Positions 32,408 through 42,134 of a stretch of DNA of 64,000 bases are shown in pieces. This DNA comes from an uncultured Ruminiclostridium sp. Its GTDB lineage: Bacteria; Bacillota; Clostridia; Oscillospirales; Ruminococcaceae. The position numbers were made by a program, and so were the translations under genes. The stretch lies in assembly GCA_944388385.1 (NCBI GenBank), contig CALXIO010000001.1, positions 124,001 through 188,000 of the forward strand, given 5' to 3'. The stretch's first letter is position 1; each line of letters starts with the position of its first letter. The notes beneath the pieces are model-generated. The model was given only the letters and a program-made list of their open reading frames with translations. It did not search any database and was not told the origin of the DNA.

Positions 32408-32604
32408 ACCACAGGCGCAAAATTAAACACACATCCAAAAAACGCACAAGCAAAATCAAAGCATTTTAACAGCACGATCAAAAATAACACTTCCAAGATA
32501 ACACATCCGTTTTTCCTTTCTCTCTGTAAAATCAAACATCACACTAAATTATCACTAATTTCCCCCTAGCATCAAAGAATTATTTTACCCTGTGCGCCTG
32601 TGGT
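32408..32604 (+). promoter_or_regulatory. C-rich, G-poor leader closed by a 12-bp inverted repeat
   Basis: ACCACAGGCGCA (32408-32419) and TGCGCCTGTGGT (32593-32604) are perfect complements 173 bp apart. The enclosed DNA is very poor in G and rich in A and C on the coding strand and has no open frame. The second arm ends about 12 bp before the AAAGGAGG Shine-Dalgarno of the first permease gene. It could be a structured leader, a Rho-loading region, or the remains of a small insertion with terminal inverted repeats. Confidence 0.6.
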
Positions 32605-32628
32605 AATATGGCTTTAAAGGAGGTTAAT

Positions 32629-34452
32629 ATGTCTGAAATCAAAAGAAAATCCTATCTTTTCCCTTATATAAGGCACAAGCTGACAGACTGCCGGACTCTC
32701 TTTGTTGTCAGTATAGTATTTAACGCACTTTTATATCTTGTATCCGGGGTGGGGCTTAATGTGACTATTCCCGAATACTGTAAGGTGTTTGATCCTGAGG
32801 CATTAAGCCCTGTGTTTGAAAACAGCGGCATAATTTCCTTTATGATTTTATTTTTCATAGTAGGTATGATATCCGCCGCTGTGCTTGTGATATGCGCTAT
32901 AATTTCCTCCACTGTAATAAGCAGTCATAACACAAACAAGGACAAAGGGGATATGTATTTAAGCCTTCCTATGACTATAGGACAAAGGTTTGCCGGAGAT
33001 ATTATTACCGGAGGAATTATAAATATTCTCCCTATGGTTTTATGCTGGGGAATACTTAATATATTCTCCCTTATCTATGACAGCCGTGTAGGTGAGATAA
33101 TAAACAGCATAAATTCCCATAAGGCATATCTTCAAAGCCTGCCCTATGCGCCCTTGCTGATATTTGCCATGCTTATTACCGTTGTTATATCCAGCTTTAT
33201 AACAGGTGTATTTATAAACAGCGCCGCCGGAAAATTTTCGGTGAGCATACTTTATACCTTTGTATTTATCGGTGCAATGTTTGTGTTTGTATCGGTAATA
33301 AGCTCCCTTGTATGTACCGGTATACCGGGTGTGGATCTTAATTCCGTCATACTCCCTGTGATACTTGCCTGCATACCCCCCTTTGGAATTTTATTCGGAA
33401 TTTTAGAAAACACCTACAGCGTCGTAGAGCAGCTTGCCGCCACACAGCAGGGCTATTATATCACCTTTGACAAGCTGCTTGCAGGCTTTACGGATATTAC
33501 ATTTTTTATTCAGATAGGTATAGTTATCCTGCTTTTGGTCCTTGCCTTTTTTATCACCAAAAAAAGAAAGGCAGAAAACACCGGCAGGGGATTTTCAAAT
33601 TACACTATCCACTATATGGTTGACGCTATTGTGGTAAGCTGTATCATAATGGCAGGCTATCTTGTGGCATTTACTTCAGAGGCTGCTGCGGAGATTATGC
33701 TGATGTGTGTGCTGATAGCCTTATTTATAGCGGCGGTAACCCATTTCTTTATGGAATTGGTTGCCCACAGAAGCTTTAAAAGGTGGTATTTCTGGATAGT
33801 GAGATTTATATCGGTGGTGATAGTGGCAGGAATTATTTCTGTAGTGCTTGATAAAAACACCTTCGGACTTAAATATTACAGTCTTGACTATGCAGAAAAA
33901 ATGAATAATTTATCTGTCAGCGTGGATATCTATGACGAAAATCGTAATATTTTCGGCGTGTATATTGAGGATAACAATATAACCCATGAGGAAAGAAAAG
34001 CAACCGTTGACTATAACCGTTTCCTTATAGACAGCTCTGACAGGAATATATATAGTTACCAAAACAGCGGTTTTGCTAATCTTATGTATTCTGTTTCTGA
34101 CGGCAACCAACTGTCACAGTCATTCAAAATACCCTCATCAAATTTTTATCCCGAACAATACAAGGAATTTTACACCAGAACGATGGAATACTGCATGAAT
34201 ATCATGAACTCAGATGAATTTTACGGAAATCAGCTTGTTCTGATAGACAAAAACGAAGAACTTCTGGCGGTAACATCGGACAGGGATATAATAAATTCCT
34301 TTGTTGAAAAGCTTGAAAAGAGCTATGCATCAGATATATCCGGGGATTTTGAAGGATATGTCTATATAGTTGACGGGGAAAATAACTCCTGCCAGATAAA
34401 GCTTCCCTTGTATTCCTCCCACAGTGAACTATTGGGCAGTCTTAAAAGCTGA
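32629..34452 (+). CDS. ABC transporter permease-like membrane protein, ended by an in-frame TGA
   Basis: This is a 607-residue membrane protein, paralogous to the permease at the end of the operon (shared start SYLFPYIRHKL and SYFLPYIRHKL). About eight hydrophobic segments lie in residues 20-415, including DKGDMYLSLPMTIGQRFAGD between spans and VFINSAAGKFS, both repeated in the paralogue. An extracytoplasmic C-terminal region follows. The start is the ATG at 32629 with AAAGGAGG. The frame stops at TGA 34450-34452 but stays open beyond it to 34755, so the ancestral protein was about 708 residues. It belongs to the short YtrA-GntR/ABC exporters often linked to envelope stress. Confidence 0.8.
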   Translation: MSEIKRKSYLFPYIRHKLTDCRTLFVVSIVFNALLYLVSGVGLNVTIPEYCKVFDPEALSPVFENSGIISFMILFFIVGMISAAVLVICAIISSTVISSHNTNKDKGDMYLSLPMTIGQRFAGDIITGGIINILPMVLCWGILNIFSLIYDSRVGEIINSINSHKAYLQSLPYAPLLIFAMLITVVISSFITGVFINSAAGKFSVSILYTFVFIGAMFVFVSVISSLVCTGIPGVDLNSVILPVILACIPPFGILFGILENTYSVVEQLAATQQGYYITFDKLLAGFTDITFFIQIGIVILLLVLAFFITKKRKAENTGRGFSNYTIHYMVDAIVVSCIIMAGYLVAFTSEAAAEIMLMCVLIALFIAAVTHFFMELVAHRSFKRWYFWIVRFISVVIVAGIISVVLDKNTFGLKYYSLDYAEKMNNLSVSVDIYDENRNIFGVYIEDNNITHEERKATVDYNRFLIDSSDRNIYSYQNSGFANLMYSVSDGNQLSQSFKIPSSNFYPEQYKEFYTRTMEYCMNIMNSDEFYGNQLVLIDKNEELLAVTSDRDIINSFVEKLEKSYASDISGDFEGYVYIVDGENNSCQIKLPLYSSHSELLGSLKS

Positions 34453-34755
34453 GGTAAGGATTACAAAACCCTCTTTACCTTCGGGTGGTTTATGTATTAT
34501 GACGGAATGCCGGATGGATTGGAATATGATTTAGGTGAATTTGCAAACAGTCCCTACTTTGAGGAATTTTTAAAGCTGATACATTCACAGCAGCAACCCG
34601 GCGATAATGTTATTGTTTTTACTGTAATTATAGGCACAGACAGTCGCTTTAGTTTAAATTTTTATTTTGATCCTGATGATACCGAAAAAATTAACGAGCT
34701 GCTGTATGAGTTCAGTGAAGAAAATCTGACACAGACAAAAGGAGAAGAACATTGA
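34453..34755 (+). pseudogene. In-frame C-terminal continuation of the first permease
   Basis: This stretch is in the same frame as the permease gene before it and is separated from it only by the TGA at 34450-34452. It encodes about 100 residues (GKDYKTLFTFGWFMYYDGMPDG onward in two parts, ending TQTKGEEH). The downstream GntR gene starts in its stop codon (TTGA), which indicates that translation used to reach this point. An internal ATG at 34492 has no clear Shine-Dalgarno. It is either lost by a nonsense mutation, read through, or affected by a sequencing error. Confidence 0.6.
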
Positions 34756-35129
34756 CAGAATTTCAGTTTAAAAGCGGTGTACCTGTTTTTGATCAGATAA
34801 AGGCATATTTTGAACGGCTGATTATAAATAACATTTTAAAGCCGGAGGAAAAATTGCCTGCCGTAAGAGAAACAGCGAAACAATTTTCCATAAATCCAAC
34901 TACGGTACAAAAGGCATATCAGCAACTGGAGGCAGAGGGCTTTGTATATTCTCTGCCGGGCAAGGGCAGTTATGTGGCAAAGAGGGAAAATTACCTTGAC
35001 AATGTGCGTAAGGAGGCCATGGAAGAATTTAAAATACAGGTAAAAAAGGCTATGGACAAGGGCTTATCAAGGGATGAGCTGATTAAAATTATAGAAGAAT
35101 CGGAGGATATATCTGATGATAAAGTGTGA
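34752..35129 (+). CDS. YtrA-subfamily GntR repressor
   Basis: This is a 125-residue transcription regulator with an N-terminal winged helix (about 10-75; VFDQIKAYFERLI, LPAVRETAKQFSINPTTVQKAYQQLEAEGFV, GKGSYVA) and a short dimerising helical tail typical of YtrA. The start is TTG at 34752 with AAAGGAGAAG upstream. It overlaps the previous frame by 4 bp and the ATPase gene by 14 bp. It should repress this operon by binding the palindrome at 32369-32395. The inducer is unknown; wall-active compounds induce some relatives. Confidence 0.92.
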   Translation: MTEFQFKSGVPVFDQIKAYFERLIINNILKPEEKLPAVRETAKQFSINPTTVQKAYQQLEAEGFVYSLPGKGSYVAKRENYLDNVRKEAMEEFKIQVKKAMDKGLSRDELIKIIEESEDISDDKV

Positions 35130-36015
35130 GAATGTGACTAAAAAATTTGACAGCTTTACAGCTCTTGATAATTTTTCTCTTGAGATAGAAAAGGGCAGTG
35201 CCTACGGACTTATAGGCGCAAACGGTGCCGGAAAATCCACCCTGCTGAGAATTTTAGCCGGGGTATATGTCCAGGACAGCGGCCGTATAACCGTTGACGG
35301 CGAGCCGGTATATGAAAGGGTGGACACCAAGAAAAAGATATACTATGTAAGCGACGAAACCCAGCAGTATCACAATATGACACTTAAGGAAATGAAGAAT
35401 TTTGTGAAGCTGTTTTATGACAATTTCAATGAGGAATCCTTTAACCGCCTTGTGGGGGTGCTTAATTTACCCCTTAATAAAAAGCTTGCCGCCTTTTCTA
35501 AGGGTATGAGAAGGCAGGCGGCGGTGATATGTGCAATTTCAGCCGGTACTGAATATTTGCTTTTGGATGAGGTTTTTGACGGACTTGACCCCACCATGCG
35601 ACTTGTGGTAAGAAAAATGCTGGTGGATGCCATGGCGGATACCGGGCTTACTGTTGTAATGTCCTCCCATAACTTAGGGGAAATAGAGGGCTTTTGCGAC
35701 AGGGTAGGTCTTTTATTTAACGGAAGTTTGGTATTCAATCGTGAGATAGATACCTTAAAGGGAAGTGTTCACAAGGTACAGGCCGCCTTTGCAAGAGAGG
35801 TTACAAGGGATGACTTTAAGGATATTGAAATAATGAATATCAAAAAGCAGGGTAGTGTGTATAACATTATTGTAAAGGGCGATGAAGCCAAAATCAAGCA
35901 AAGGGCAGAGGAACTTGGAGCTATGCTTTGCGATATAGTTCCGTTAAGCCTTGAAGAGGTATTTATATATGAGCTGGAGGTGCTTGGTTATGACTTCGAC
36001 GGTATCGACAGGTAA
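35116..36015 (+). CDS. ABC transporter ATPase
   Basis: This is a 299-residue ATPase of the exporter-like (CcmA/YtrB) type. Walker A is GANGAGKSTLLRI (about 34-46), the signature is the diverged FSKGMRRQAAVICA, Walker B is YLLLDEVFDGLDP, and the H-loop is MSSHNLGEIEGFCDR. A C-terminal about 80-residue extension follows. It overlaps the GntR gene before it (14 bp) and the permease after it (26 bp), so the three are translationally coupled. It would energise one or both permease-like proteins of the operon. Confidence 0.92.
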   Translation: MIKCENVTKKFDSFTALDNFSLEIEKGSAYGLIGANGAGKSTLLRILAGVYVQDSGRITVDGEPVYERVDTKKKIYYVSDETQQYHNMTLKEMKNFVKLFYDNFNEESFNRLVGVLNLPLNKKLAAFSKGMRRQAAVICAISAGTEYLLLDEVFDGLDPTMRLVVRKMLVDAMADTGLTVVMSSHNLGEIEGFCDRVGLLFNGSLVFNREIDTLKGSVHKVQAAFAREVTRDDFKDIEIMNIKKQGSVYNIIVKGDEAKIKQRAEELGAMLCDIVPLSLEEVFIYELEVLGYDFDGIDR

Positions 36016-37978
36016 AAAAAGCTACTTTTTGCCCTATATCCGGCATAAGTTGATTTCCTCAAAAACCCTTATAATAGTTGTTTGTATCTTTAATATTATT
36101 GCCTTCGGCGCCCTTTGTCTTATGGATATAAGCTATGCTGTTTATAGGGCCTTTGACTTATATGACGCTTCCTTTATATTTATATCTGCTTGCGGTTTTT
36201 CTGCTACGGCAGGGGTAATTTCGGCTATGATAATGCTTGCCTGTGTTGCTGTTACTCCCACCGTTGTTTCAAGGTGCAATACAAACCGGGATAAGGCGGA
36301 TATGTATTTAAGCCTTCCCCTTACATCAAAGCAGAGGTTTTTCGGGGATCTTATTACGGGAATTGTCATAAACATAGCTCCTATGGTGATTTTGTATATT
36401 ATTTCCCAGGTGGTATTTTTAGCCGCACAGCCTCTTGTTGTTGCCGACTCAATTATTGTAGATGAGTTTACCTCTACTCTGTGGCTTATGCCTCTTGTGG
36501 TGCTTGCTGTAGGGGTAGTAACAGAGCTTGCTATCTATATTATAGCGGTGTTTGTAAATTCCGCCGCCGGAAAATTCTCCACCTCGGTTTTATACAGCTT
36601 TGTGGTGTGTATAGCAATAATGCTTTTTGCCTATGTATGCGGTTATGGATTTCTGACCGGAATAAAGGGTATAGATTTTGACTTTTCGATTATCTTTACC
36701 GTGATTACAAAGGTCCCCCCCTTCGGCATATTTTTTGAGGCGATTATATATTTGCTTGAAAGCATATCGGAGGAAAGGGTATATACAATATTTAAGGCAT
36801 TTTCTCCTGAGGCTGTTATAGTTTATGTTATTACAGGGGCGGCATTTTTAATATCCGCATACCTTATGACCAAAAAGCGAAAGGCGGAAAATATCGGCAA
36901 GAGCTTTGCGGTAGGGGGAGTATATTATTTTGTACTTCTTTTGACGGTATGCAGTGCTGAAATATTTACCTTTATACTTGCATCAATCAGCAGTTACTCA
37001 ACCGACTTTGTCATAATTATTGCAGTGGGACTGTTTATATCTGCCGTGATATTTTTCTTTATGGAATTACAAGCTCGCCGTGGCTTTGCGAAATTCTACG
37101 GCTGGATACTTCGCTTTGTGGGTATAACGGTATGCGCCGGAGCAATAGCCGGATTTTTGATTTACTGTCCTGTTTCCCTTGATACGGCATATATCCCAAA
37201 AAGCGACGAGACGGTTTATGTATCAATGCGGGTTGAGGGACTGCCGATAGTAAACGGAACTATTACCGCAAAAGATAAGGAGGATATGGAAAAGGTTATA
37301 GAATTACATCATCTTATTGCAAAATCCCCCGATACATCAGACGGAAATGAAATATCATTTTTTTATGAAACCAAGACAGGGTATAAGAGCTTTTCCTATA
37401 AGATTGACCGGCAGAGCAGTAAGGATATAACCCCGGACAGCATATCAGGAAAGACCGCTATGCTTATTTCGGATTTTTTAAGCAATGACAGTTTAATCAC
37501 TGTTGATATAACCGGTTTATTATTAAATGAAAATTCCCCTCAGTATGTAAAATCATACGAGCGCTCTGACCTTGAATATATATCCCGGGAATATAAGTCA
37601 TATATAGAAAAGGGCATTTCTGATAAGGCTGTAATAGGCTACTCTCTGATAACGGCAACAGATGAGAAAACAAATACAGATTTTAGCTGTTATCTTAGCT
37701 GTTGTCTGCCTTTATTTGAAGAAGCCTCAATTTTTGAGGATAAGGAGAAATTTGAAACCGGCCTGTATTGTTTTTGTATACGGTATGGAGATGAGTATTA
37801 TTATCCTGATAAGAAAATCATTTCCTCTGAGGAGTACAAAGCCGTACGCAATTCTGTTTTGAATATAGGGGACTGTAAGGTAGAATTACAGTGCATAACA
37901 GAACAGTACGGTGACACAATGTACTTCTGCTGCGATTCTTCTCAATATGAGAAGTTAAAGGAAATAGTAGCTGACTAA
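35990..37978 (+). CDS. ABC transporter permease-like membrane protein
   Basis: This is a 662-residue membrane protein and the intact paralogue of the first gene of the operon. It has about eight hydrophobic segments in residues 20-400, shared DKADMYLSLPLTSKQRFFGDL and VNSAAGKFS motifs, and a large C-terminal extracytoplasmic domain (about 410-662). I chose the ATG at 35990, which follows GGAGGTG and overlaps the ATPase gene by 26 bp; the longer in-frame reading from 35951 lies fully inside the ATPase gene. The substrate is unknown. This copy keeps the full C-terminal domain that the first copy lost. Confidence 0.85.
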   Translation: MTSTVSTGKKSYFLPYIRHKLISSKTLIIVVCIFNIIAFGALCLMDISYAVYRAFDLYDASFIFISACGFSATAGVISAMIMLACVAVTPTVVSRCNTNRDKADMYLSLPLTSKQRFFGDLITGIVINIAPMVILYIISQVVFLAAQPLVVADSIIVDEFTSTLWLMPLVVLAVGVVTELAIYIIAVFVNSAAGKFSTSVLYSFVVCIAIMLFAYVCGYGFLTGIKGIDFDFSIIFTVITKVPPFGIFFEAIIYLLESISEERVYTIFKAFSPEAVIVYVITGAAFLISAYLMTKKRKAENIGKSFAVGGVYYFVLLLTVCSAEIFTFILASISSYSTDFVIIIAVGLFISAVIFFFMELQARRGFAKFYGWILRFVGITVCAGAIAGFLIYCPVSLDTAYIPKSDETVYVSMRVEGLPIVNGTITAKDKEDMEKVIELHHLIAKSPDTSDGNEISFFYETKTGYKSFSYKIDRQSSKDITPDSISGKTAMLISDFLSNDSLITVDITGLLLNENSPQYVKSYERSDLEYISREYKSYIEKGISDKAVIGYSLITATDEKTNTDFSCYLSCCLPLFEEASIFEDKEKFETGLYCFCIRYGDEYYYPDKKIISSEEYKAVRNSVLNIGDCKVELQCITEQYGDTMYFCCDSSQYEKLKEIVAD

Positions 37979-37992
37979 TATCACCTTTTTTA

Positions 37993-38021
37993 TTGACAAA
38001 TGTTTTTATATGGTGTAAAAT
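37993..38021 (+). promoter_or_regulatory. Promoter of the P-type ATPase gene
   Basis: TTGACA (37993-37998), 17 bp, TAAAAT (38016-38021). Confidence 0.85.
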
Positions 38022-38034
38022 TATTACAGGGTAT

Positions 38035-38053
38035 GCCTATAATATTTATAGGC
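38035..38053 (+). promoter_or_regulatory. Hairpin or operator near the P-type ATPase start site
   Basis: GCCTATAA (38035-38042) and TTATAGGC (38046-38053) form a perfect inverted repeat around TAT, at about +7 of the predicted transcript. It could be an operator or a stabilising 5' hairpin; no T run follows, so it is not a terminator. Confidence 0.55.
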
Positions 38054-38087
38054 TATCCTGTAACATTTTTTCAGAAAGGATAACAAA

Positions 38088-40520
38088 ATGCCGTGGGAAT
38101 TTATAACGGATAAAGAAAAGGGTCTTACTAAGGCTCAGGTAGATGAACGAATAGAAAAAGGGCTTATAAACGGGGATTTCAATGTTCCCAGTAAGTCAAT
38201 AAAGCAGATATTCAAGGATAATTGTCTTACCTTCTTTAACTTCCTCAATGTGGTGCTGGCGGCTATGGTAATAGCCGTAGGCTCATTTAAAAACTGTCTG
38301 TTTTTAGGTGTTATCCTGTGTAATACTGCAATAGGTATTTTCCAGGAGATACGCTCAAAAAGGGCGGTGGATCGTCTTGCCCTTATTTCAGCACCTAACG
38401 CCACCGTACTTCGGGACGGCAAGGAGGAAACAATAGCGGTAAAGGATATAGTAAAGGACGACCTTATGGTGCTTAATGCAGGACGGCAGATATGTGCCGA
38501 CTGTGTGGTGGTAGAGGGCGAATGTGAGGTTAATGAAAGCCTTATCACGGGAGAGAGCGACCCTATTACCAAAAAGGTGGGCGATGAGGTGTTGTCCGGT
38601 TCTTTTGTTGTCTGCGGCGATATAAAAGCTCAGGTAACAAGGATAGGTGTTGATAATTACGCCAACAAGATAACCAGTGGCACTAAGTATATAAAGAAAA
38701 ATCAGTCGGAAATGCTGAAGTCTATAAATGTGGTATTAAAGGTTATAGGCGCCTGCATTGTTCCCATGATACTTATAATGTTCGGCAAGGAAATGCTTCT
38801 TGCCCACAGCGGTTTTACCGATGCGGTAATAAATACCGTATCCTCAATTATCGGTATGATCCCCGAGGGACTTGTGCTTCTTGCAAGTATGGTACTGGCA
38901 GTAAGCGTTATAAGGCTTGCGGCAAACAAAACATTAGCCCAGGATCTATACTGCGTTGAAACCTTAGCCAGGGTGGATGTACTTTGCCTTGATAAGACAG
39001 GTACAATCACCGAGGGCTGTATGGAGGTAAAGGATGTTATTCCCTTAGACGGAAGTGACATTGTTGATGCCATGCAGGCCATGATGAAGGCATTATCGGA
39101 TAAAAACCCCACCTATGATGCCATATATGATTTTTACGGAGATGACAGCGACTGGACAGAGGTGGGACATATACCCTTTTCCTCTGCTAAAAAGTGGAGT
39201 CTTGCATCCTTTGAGGGTCACGGTACCTATGTAATGGGTGCGGCGGAATTTATACTTGGGGATAGCATGAACGAGGGTCTTAAAACCCTTATTGAGGGTA
39301 ATTCGGAAGGGGGATACAGAATTATCCTTCTTGCCCACAGTGATAAATATGCGGACTTTGAAAATAAGGAGTTGCCTCCGGACTTAAAGCCGGTATGCTT
39401 ATTTAAGCTAAGCGACAAGATAAGAGCCGAAGCACCTGACACCCTTGAATACTTTGCAAAGCAGGGTGTGGATATAAGAATTATAAGCGGTGATAACCCA
39501 TATACAGTATCAGGTGTTGCTCAGCGTGCAGGCCTTGAGGACTATGACAGCTATGTGGATGCCTCCACCCTTACAACCGAGGAGGATATATATGAGGCGG
39601 CACAGAAATATAAGATATTCGGCAGAGTTACCCCCTATCAGAAGTTAGAGCTTGTAAAGGCACTTAAATCCCAGGGACATACGGTAGCCATGACCGGAGA
39701 CGGTGTAAATGACGTTCTTGCCTTAAAGGAAGCGGACTGCTCTATTGCCATGCAGTCGGGAAGTGATGCGGCAAGAAATGTATCTAATATAGTTTTGCTT
39801 GACAGCAACTTTGCCTCCATGCCTAAGATAGTGGATGAGGGCAGACGGTCTATAAACAATGTAGAGCGTTCAAGTATACTGTTTTTAAATAAAACAGTAT
39901 ATTCCTTCCTTGCGGCTTTGCTGTTCTGCTTTGTACCCATGGGATACCCCTTACAGGCAATTCAGCTTACCCAGATAAATATTTTCACAAACGGCATACC
40001 CTCATTTTTACTTGCCATGGCGCCTAACTACAATCTTGTAAAGGGCAGCTTTATTGAAAATGTATTGCCTAAGTCTATATTGTACGGCTTGCTTTTAGCC
40101 TTTAATTTCATCGGAATTGTGCTTATAAGATATATAAGCGCCTGGACAGGCTTTATACCCTTTGAAACCTTTGACACATCAATAGAAACCTTCTCGATAA
40201 TAGCCATAGGCTTTGCGGCATTTGTGGTATTGTTCAGAGTTTGCTTCCCCTTAAAGCCCTGGAAAATAGGACTGTTTATACTTATGGTGGGTGGCTTTGT
40301 ACTGGATTTATTTGTACTGAGAAATGTTTTACTTGACCTAAAGCCCCTTAGCCTTGAAATGTGCCTTATGCTGGCATTACTTATGGCATTCAGCGTGGTA
40401 TATGCAATATTTGCAGGATTGTTTGAGGAAAAGGCAGAAAAAATTCTGTTAAAGCTGCAAAGGAAATTGAGAACCTTTGTGGAAAAGACATTACCGGATA
40501 AGCCGGAAAGGAGCAAATAA
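38088..40520 (+). CDS. P-type cation ATPase, CtpE-like
   Basis: This is an 810-residue P-type ATPase. The actuator domain holds [12 protein letters not shown], the phosphorylation site is LDKTGT with Asp302, the hinge is [22 protein letters not shown], and the nucleotide domain contains the KWSLASFEG region. There are about ten membrane segments. TM4 carries [10 protein letters not shown], a PEGL motif seen in the CtpE/Exp7-like group, some of which move calcium, rather than the CPC motif of heavy-metal pumps. No heavy-metal-binding N-terminal domain is present. The ion is inferred, not shown. The gene is followed 2 bp later by rnhA. Confidence 0.88.
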   Translation: MPWEFITDKEKGLTKAQVDERIEKGLINGDFNVPSKSIKQIFKDNCLTFFNFLNVVLAAMVIAVGSFKNCLFLGVILCNTAIGIFQEIRSKRAVDRLALISAPNATVLRDGKEETIAVKDIVKDDLMVLNAGRQICADCVVVEGECEVNESLITGESDPITKKVGDEVLSGSFVVCGDIKAQVTRIGVDNYANKITSGTKYIKKNQSEMLKSINVVLKVIGACIVPMILIMFGKEMLLAHSGFTDAVINTVSSIIGMIPEGLVLLASMVLAVSVIRLAANKTLAQDLYCVETLARVDVLCLDKTGTITEGCMEVKDVIPLDGSDIVDAMQAMMKALSDKNPTYDAIYDFYGDDSDWTEVGHIPFSSAKKWSLASFEGHGTYVMGAAEFILGDSMNEGLKTLIEGNSEGGYRIILLAHSDKYADFENKELPPDLKPVCLFKLSDKIRAEAPDTLEYFAKQGVDIRIISGDNPYTVSGVAQRAGLEDYDSYVDASTLTTEEDIYEAAQKYKIFGRVTPYQKLELVKALKSQGHTVAMTGDGVNDVLALKEADCSIAMQSGSDAARNVSNIVLLDSNFASMPKIVDEGRRSINNVERSSILFLNKTVYSFLAALLFCFVPMGYPLQAIQLTQINIFTNGIPSFLLAMAPNYNLVKGSFIENVLPKSILYGLLLAFNFIGIVLIRYISAWTGFIPFETFDTSIETFSIIAIGFAAFVVLFRVCFPLKPWKIGLFILMVGGFVLDLFVLRNVLLDLKPLSLEMCLMLALLMAFSVVYAIFAGLFEEKAEKILLKLQRKLRTFVEKTLPDKPERSK

Positions 40521-40522
40521 CC

Positions 40523-40966
40523 TTGAAGCAGGTTTTTATATTCAGCGACGGGGCTTGCAGCGGCAACCCCGGACCCGGGGGCTGGGGTGCTATTCTTCGC
40601 TGGAACGGAATTGAAAAGGAATTATCCGGCGGAGAAAAACAGACCACCAACAACCGAATGGAGCTTACCGGGGTAATAGAGGCATTATCTGCCCTTAAAT
40701 ACCCCTGTGAGGTTACCATTACCACCGACAGTAAATATGTGGTGGACAGCGTTACTAAGGGGTGGGTATATTCCTGGAAAAAAAGAGGCTGGAAAAAGGC
40801 GGATAAAACCCCGGCACTTAATGTGGATCTATGGGAAAAGCTGCTTTTACTTTTAGATACCCACAAGGTGACCTTTAACTGGATAAAGGGTCACGCAGGA
40901 CATCCGGAAAATGAACGCTGTGACAGGCTTGCTGTAAAAATGAGGGATTATTACAGTGCTATATAG
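40523..40966 (+). CDS. rnhA: Ribonuclease HI
   Basis: RNase HI cuts the RNA strand of RNA-DNA hybrids. The 147-residue protein shows the acidic catalytic set in order: [37 protein letters not shown] and the late [11 protein letters not shown], plus the basic handle [12 protein letters not shown]. The start is TTG at 40523, with GGAAAGGAGC about 10 bp upstream. It shares an operon with the P-type ATPase, 2 bp away, probably by chance. Confidence 0.96.
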   Translation: MKQVFIFSDGACSGNPGPGGWGAILRWNGIEKELSGGEKQTTNNRMELTGVIEALSALKYPCEVTITTDSKYVVDSVTKGWVYSWKKRGWKKADKTPALNVDLWEKLLLLLDTHKVTFNWIKGHAGHPENERCDRLAVKMRDYYSAI

Positions 40967-40975
40967 AGGTGTGAT

Positions 40976-41365
40976 ATGAAAAAAGAAATAGTTCAGTATA
41001 TGGAGGATATACAAAAGGCGGCAGGAAATAAAAATACCGACCGCAAGAAGCTGGCCGAGGGTATGCTTACCCGTATTCAGTTTTATCAGCATGAAAGACT
41101 TATTCATCTTATAGTTACCATGAGCTTTGGGGTGTTTTTTCTTATTTCTCTGATATTATGTTTTAACAATACCGCATTTTTAGCTCTTGCGATATTACTG
41201 CTGGCACTTCTTATACCTTATATAGGACATTATTACTACCTTGAAAATTCTGTACAGAAATTATATACCATATATTATACTATTTCCGAAAATGATATTG
41301 AGTGCAGCACAGGGCCTGATAAGGATAAGCAAATTCCACAGAATAGAACTAAAAATAGAAAATAA
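40976..41365 (+). CDS. Hypothetical two-span membrane protein
   Basis: I do not recognise this 129-residue protein. A cytoplasmic helical N-terminus (about 1-38, rich in Lys) is followed by two closely spaced membrane segments (about 41-60 and 64-82) and a polar C-terminus that ends in a basic stretch KNRTKNRK. It has AGAGGTG before the ATG and lies 9 bp after rnhA, so it is in the same operon. Confidence 0.7.
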   Translation: MKKEIVQYMEDIQKAAGNKNTDRKKLAEGMLTRIQFYQHERLIHLIVTMSFGVFFLISLILCFNNTAFLALAILLLALLIPYIGHYYYLENSVQKLYTIYYTISENDIECSTGPDKDKQIPQNRTKNRK

Positions 41366-41420
41366 TTAGTATATTCCTACAAATTTACAGGTTAATTATG
41401 GATTTTTGGCATATACTAAT
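41365..41420. repeat. Inverted repeat upstream of pgsA
   Basis: ATTAGTATAT (41365-41374) and ATATACTAAT (41411-41420) are perfect complements with 36 bp between them. The second arm is directly followed by GTATAAT, a likely -10 element, so the repeat may be an operator or hairpin controlling pgsA. Confidence 0.5.
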
Positions 41421-41471
41421 GTATAATAAATCATAAATGGTTTACTTAATTAGCAGAAAGGATGGTACTGA

Positions 41472-42074
41472 TTGAATAAAAAAGAAGTATTTTCTATTCC
41501 TAATATACTCAGTTTTTTCCGTCTGCTGTTAATACCTGTTTTTGCCTGGGTTTATCTCACGGCAGAAGCAAAAGGGGAATTATATTTTGCCGCCATAGTG
41601 GTGGTTATATCCGGAATTACGGACTTTCTTGACGGCCTTATAGCCAGAAAATTCAATATGATAACTGAACTGGGCAAATTTCTTGACCCGCTTGCAGATA
41701 AGCTGACTCAGGGTACTTTGTTTTTATGCCTTGCACTTCGTTATCCCCTTATGTGGGTATTACTGCTTATGTGGATGATAAAAGACGGATTTATGGGAAT
41801 AATGGGACTTATTCTTCTTAAAAAGCGTCATACAAAGTTAGACGGCGCTAAATGGTACGGCAAGGTTTGTTCCGCAATAATCTATGTGGCGGTGCTTTTG
41901 ATACTGTTCTTCCCGGATGTATTTTCACCGAATTCCCTTAATGCGGTGGTGATGATACTTTTATGTGCGGGGGCTCTTGCTCTGTCCGGTATTCTTTACG
42001 GTATCGTTCTTGTGAATATGTGGATAACAAGCACAAAAGAGCAGAAGGCCAAGCAACAGGAAAAGGCAGAATAA
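41472..42074 (+). CDS. pgsA: CDP-alcohol phosphatidyltransferase, PgsA-like
   Basis: This membrane enzyme probably makes phosphatidylglycerol phosphate from CDP-diacylglycerol and glycerol-3-phosphate. The 200-residue protein begins with the family opening SIPNILSFFRLLLIPVF and carries the full active-site pattern DG-x2-AR-x8-G-x3-D-x3-D in DFLDGLIARKFNMITEL and GKFLDPLADK. Four to five further hydrophobic segments follow. The start is TTG at 41472, behind AAAGGATGG. Related enzymes use other alcohols, but length and opening fit PgsA. Confidence 0.88.
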   Translation: MNKKEVFSIPNILSFFRLLLIPVFAWVYLTAEAKGELYFAAIVVVISGITDFLDGLIARKFNMITELGKFLDPLADKLTQGTLFLCLALRYPLMWVLLLMWMIKDGFMGIMGLILLKKRHTKLDGAKWYGKVCSAIIYVAVLLILFFPDVFSPNSLNAVVMILLCAGALALSGILYGIVLVNMWITSTKEQKAKQQEKAE

Positions 42075-42134
42075 ATATACCATCGGCATATTGTCGGCGG
42101 TTACTTTATTAAGAAAAGAGGTGCAGACCATAGA

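Noticed and set aside
34450-34452. Selenocysteine or reassigned TGA in the first permease
   Set aside because: Many genes in the window end at TGA and no SECIS-like hairpin or redox motif surrounds this codon; a nonsense mutation is simpler.
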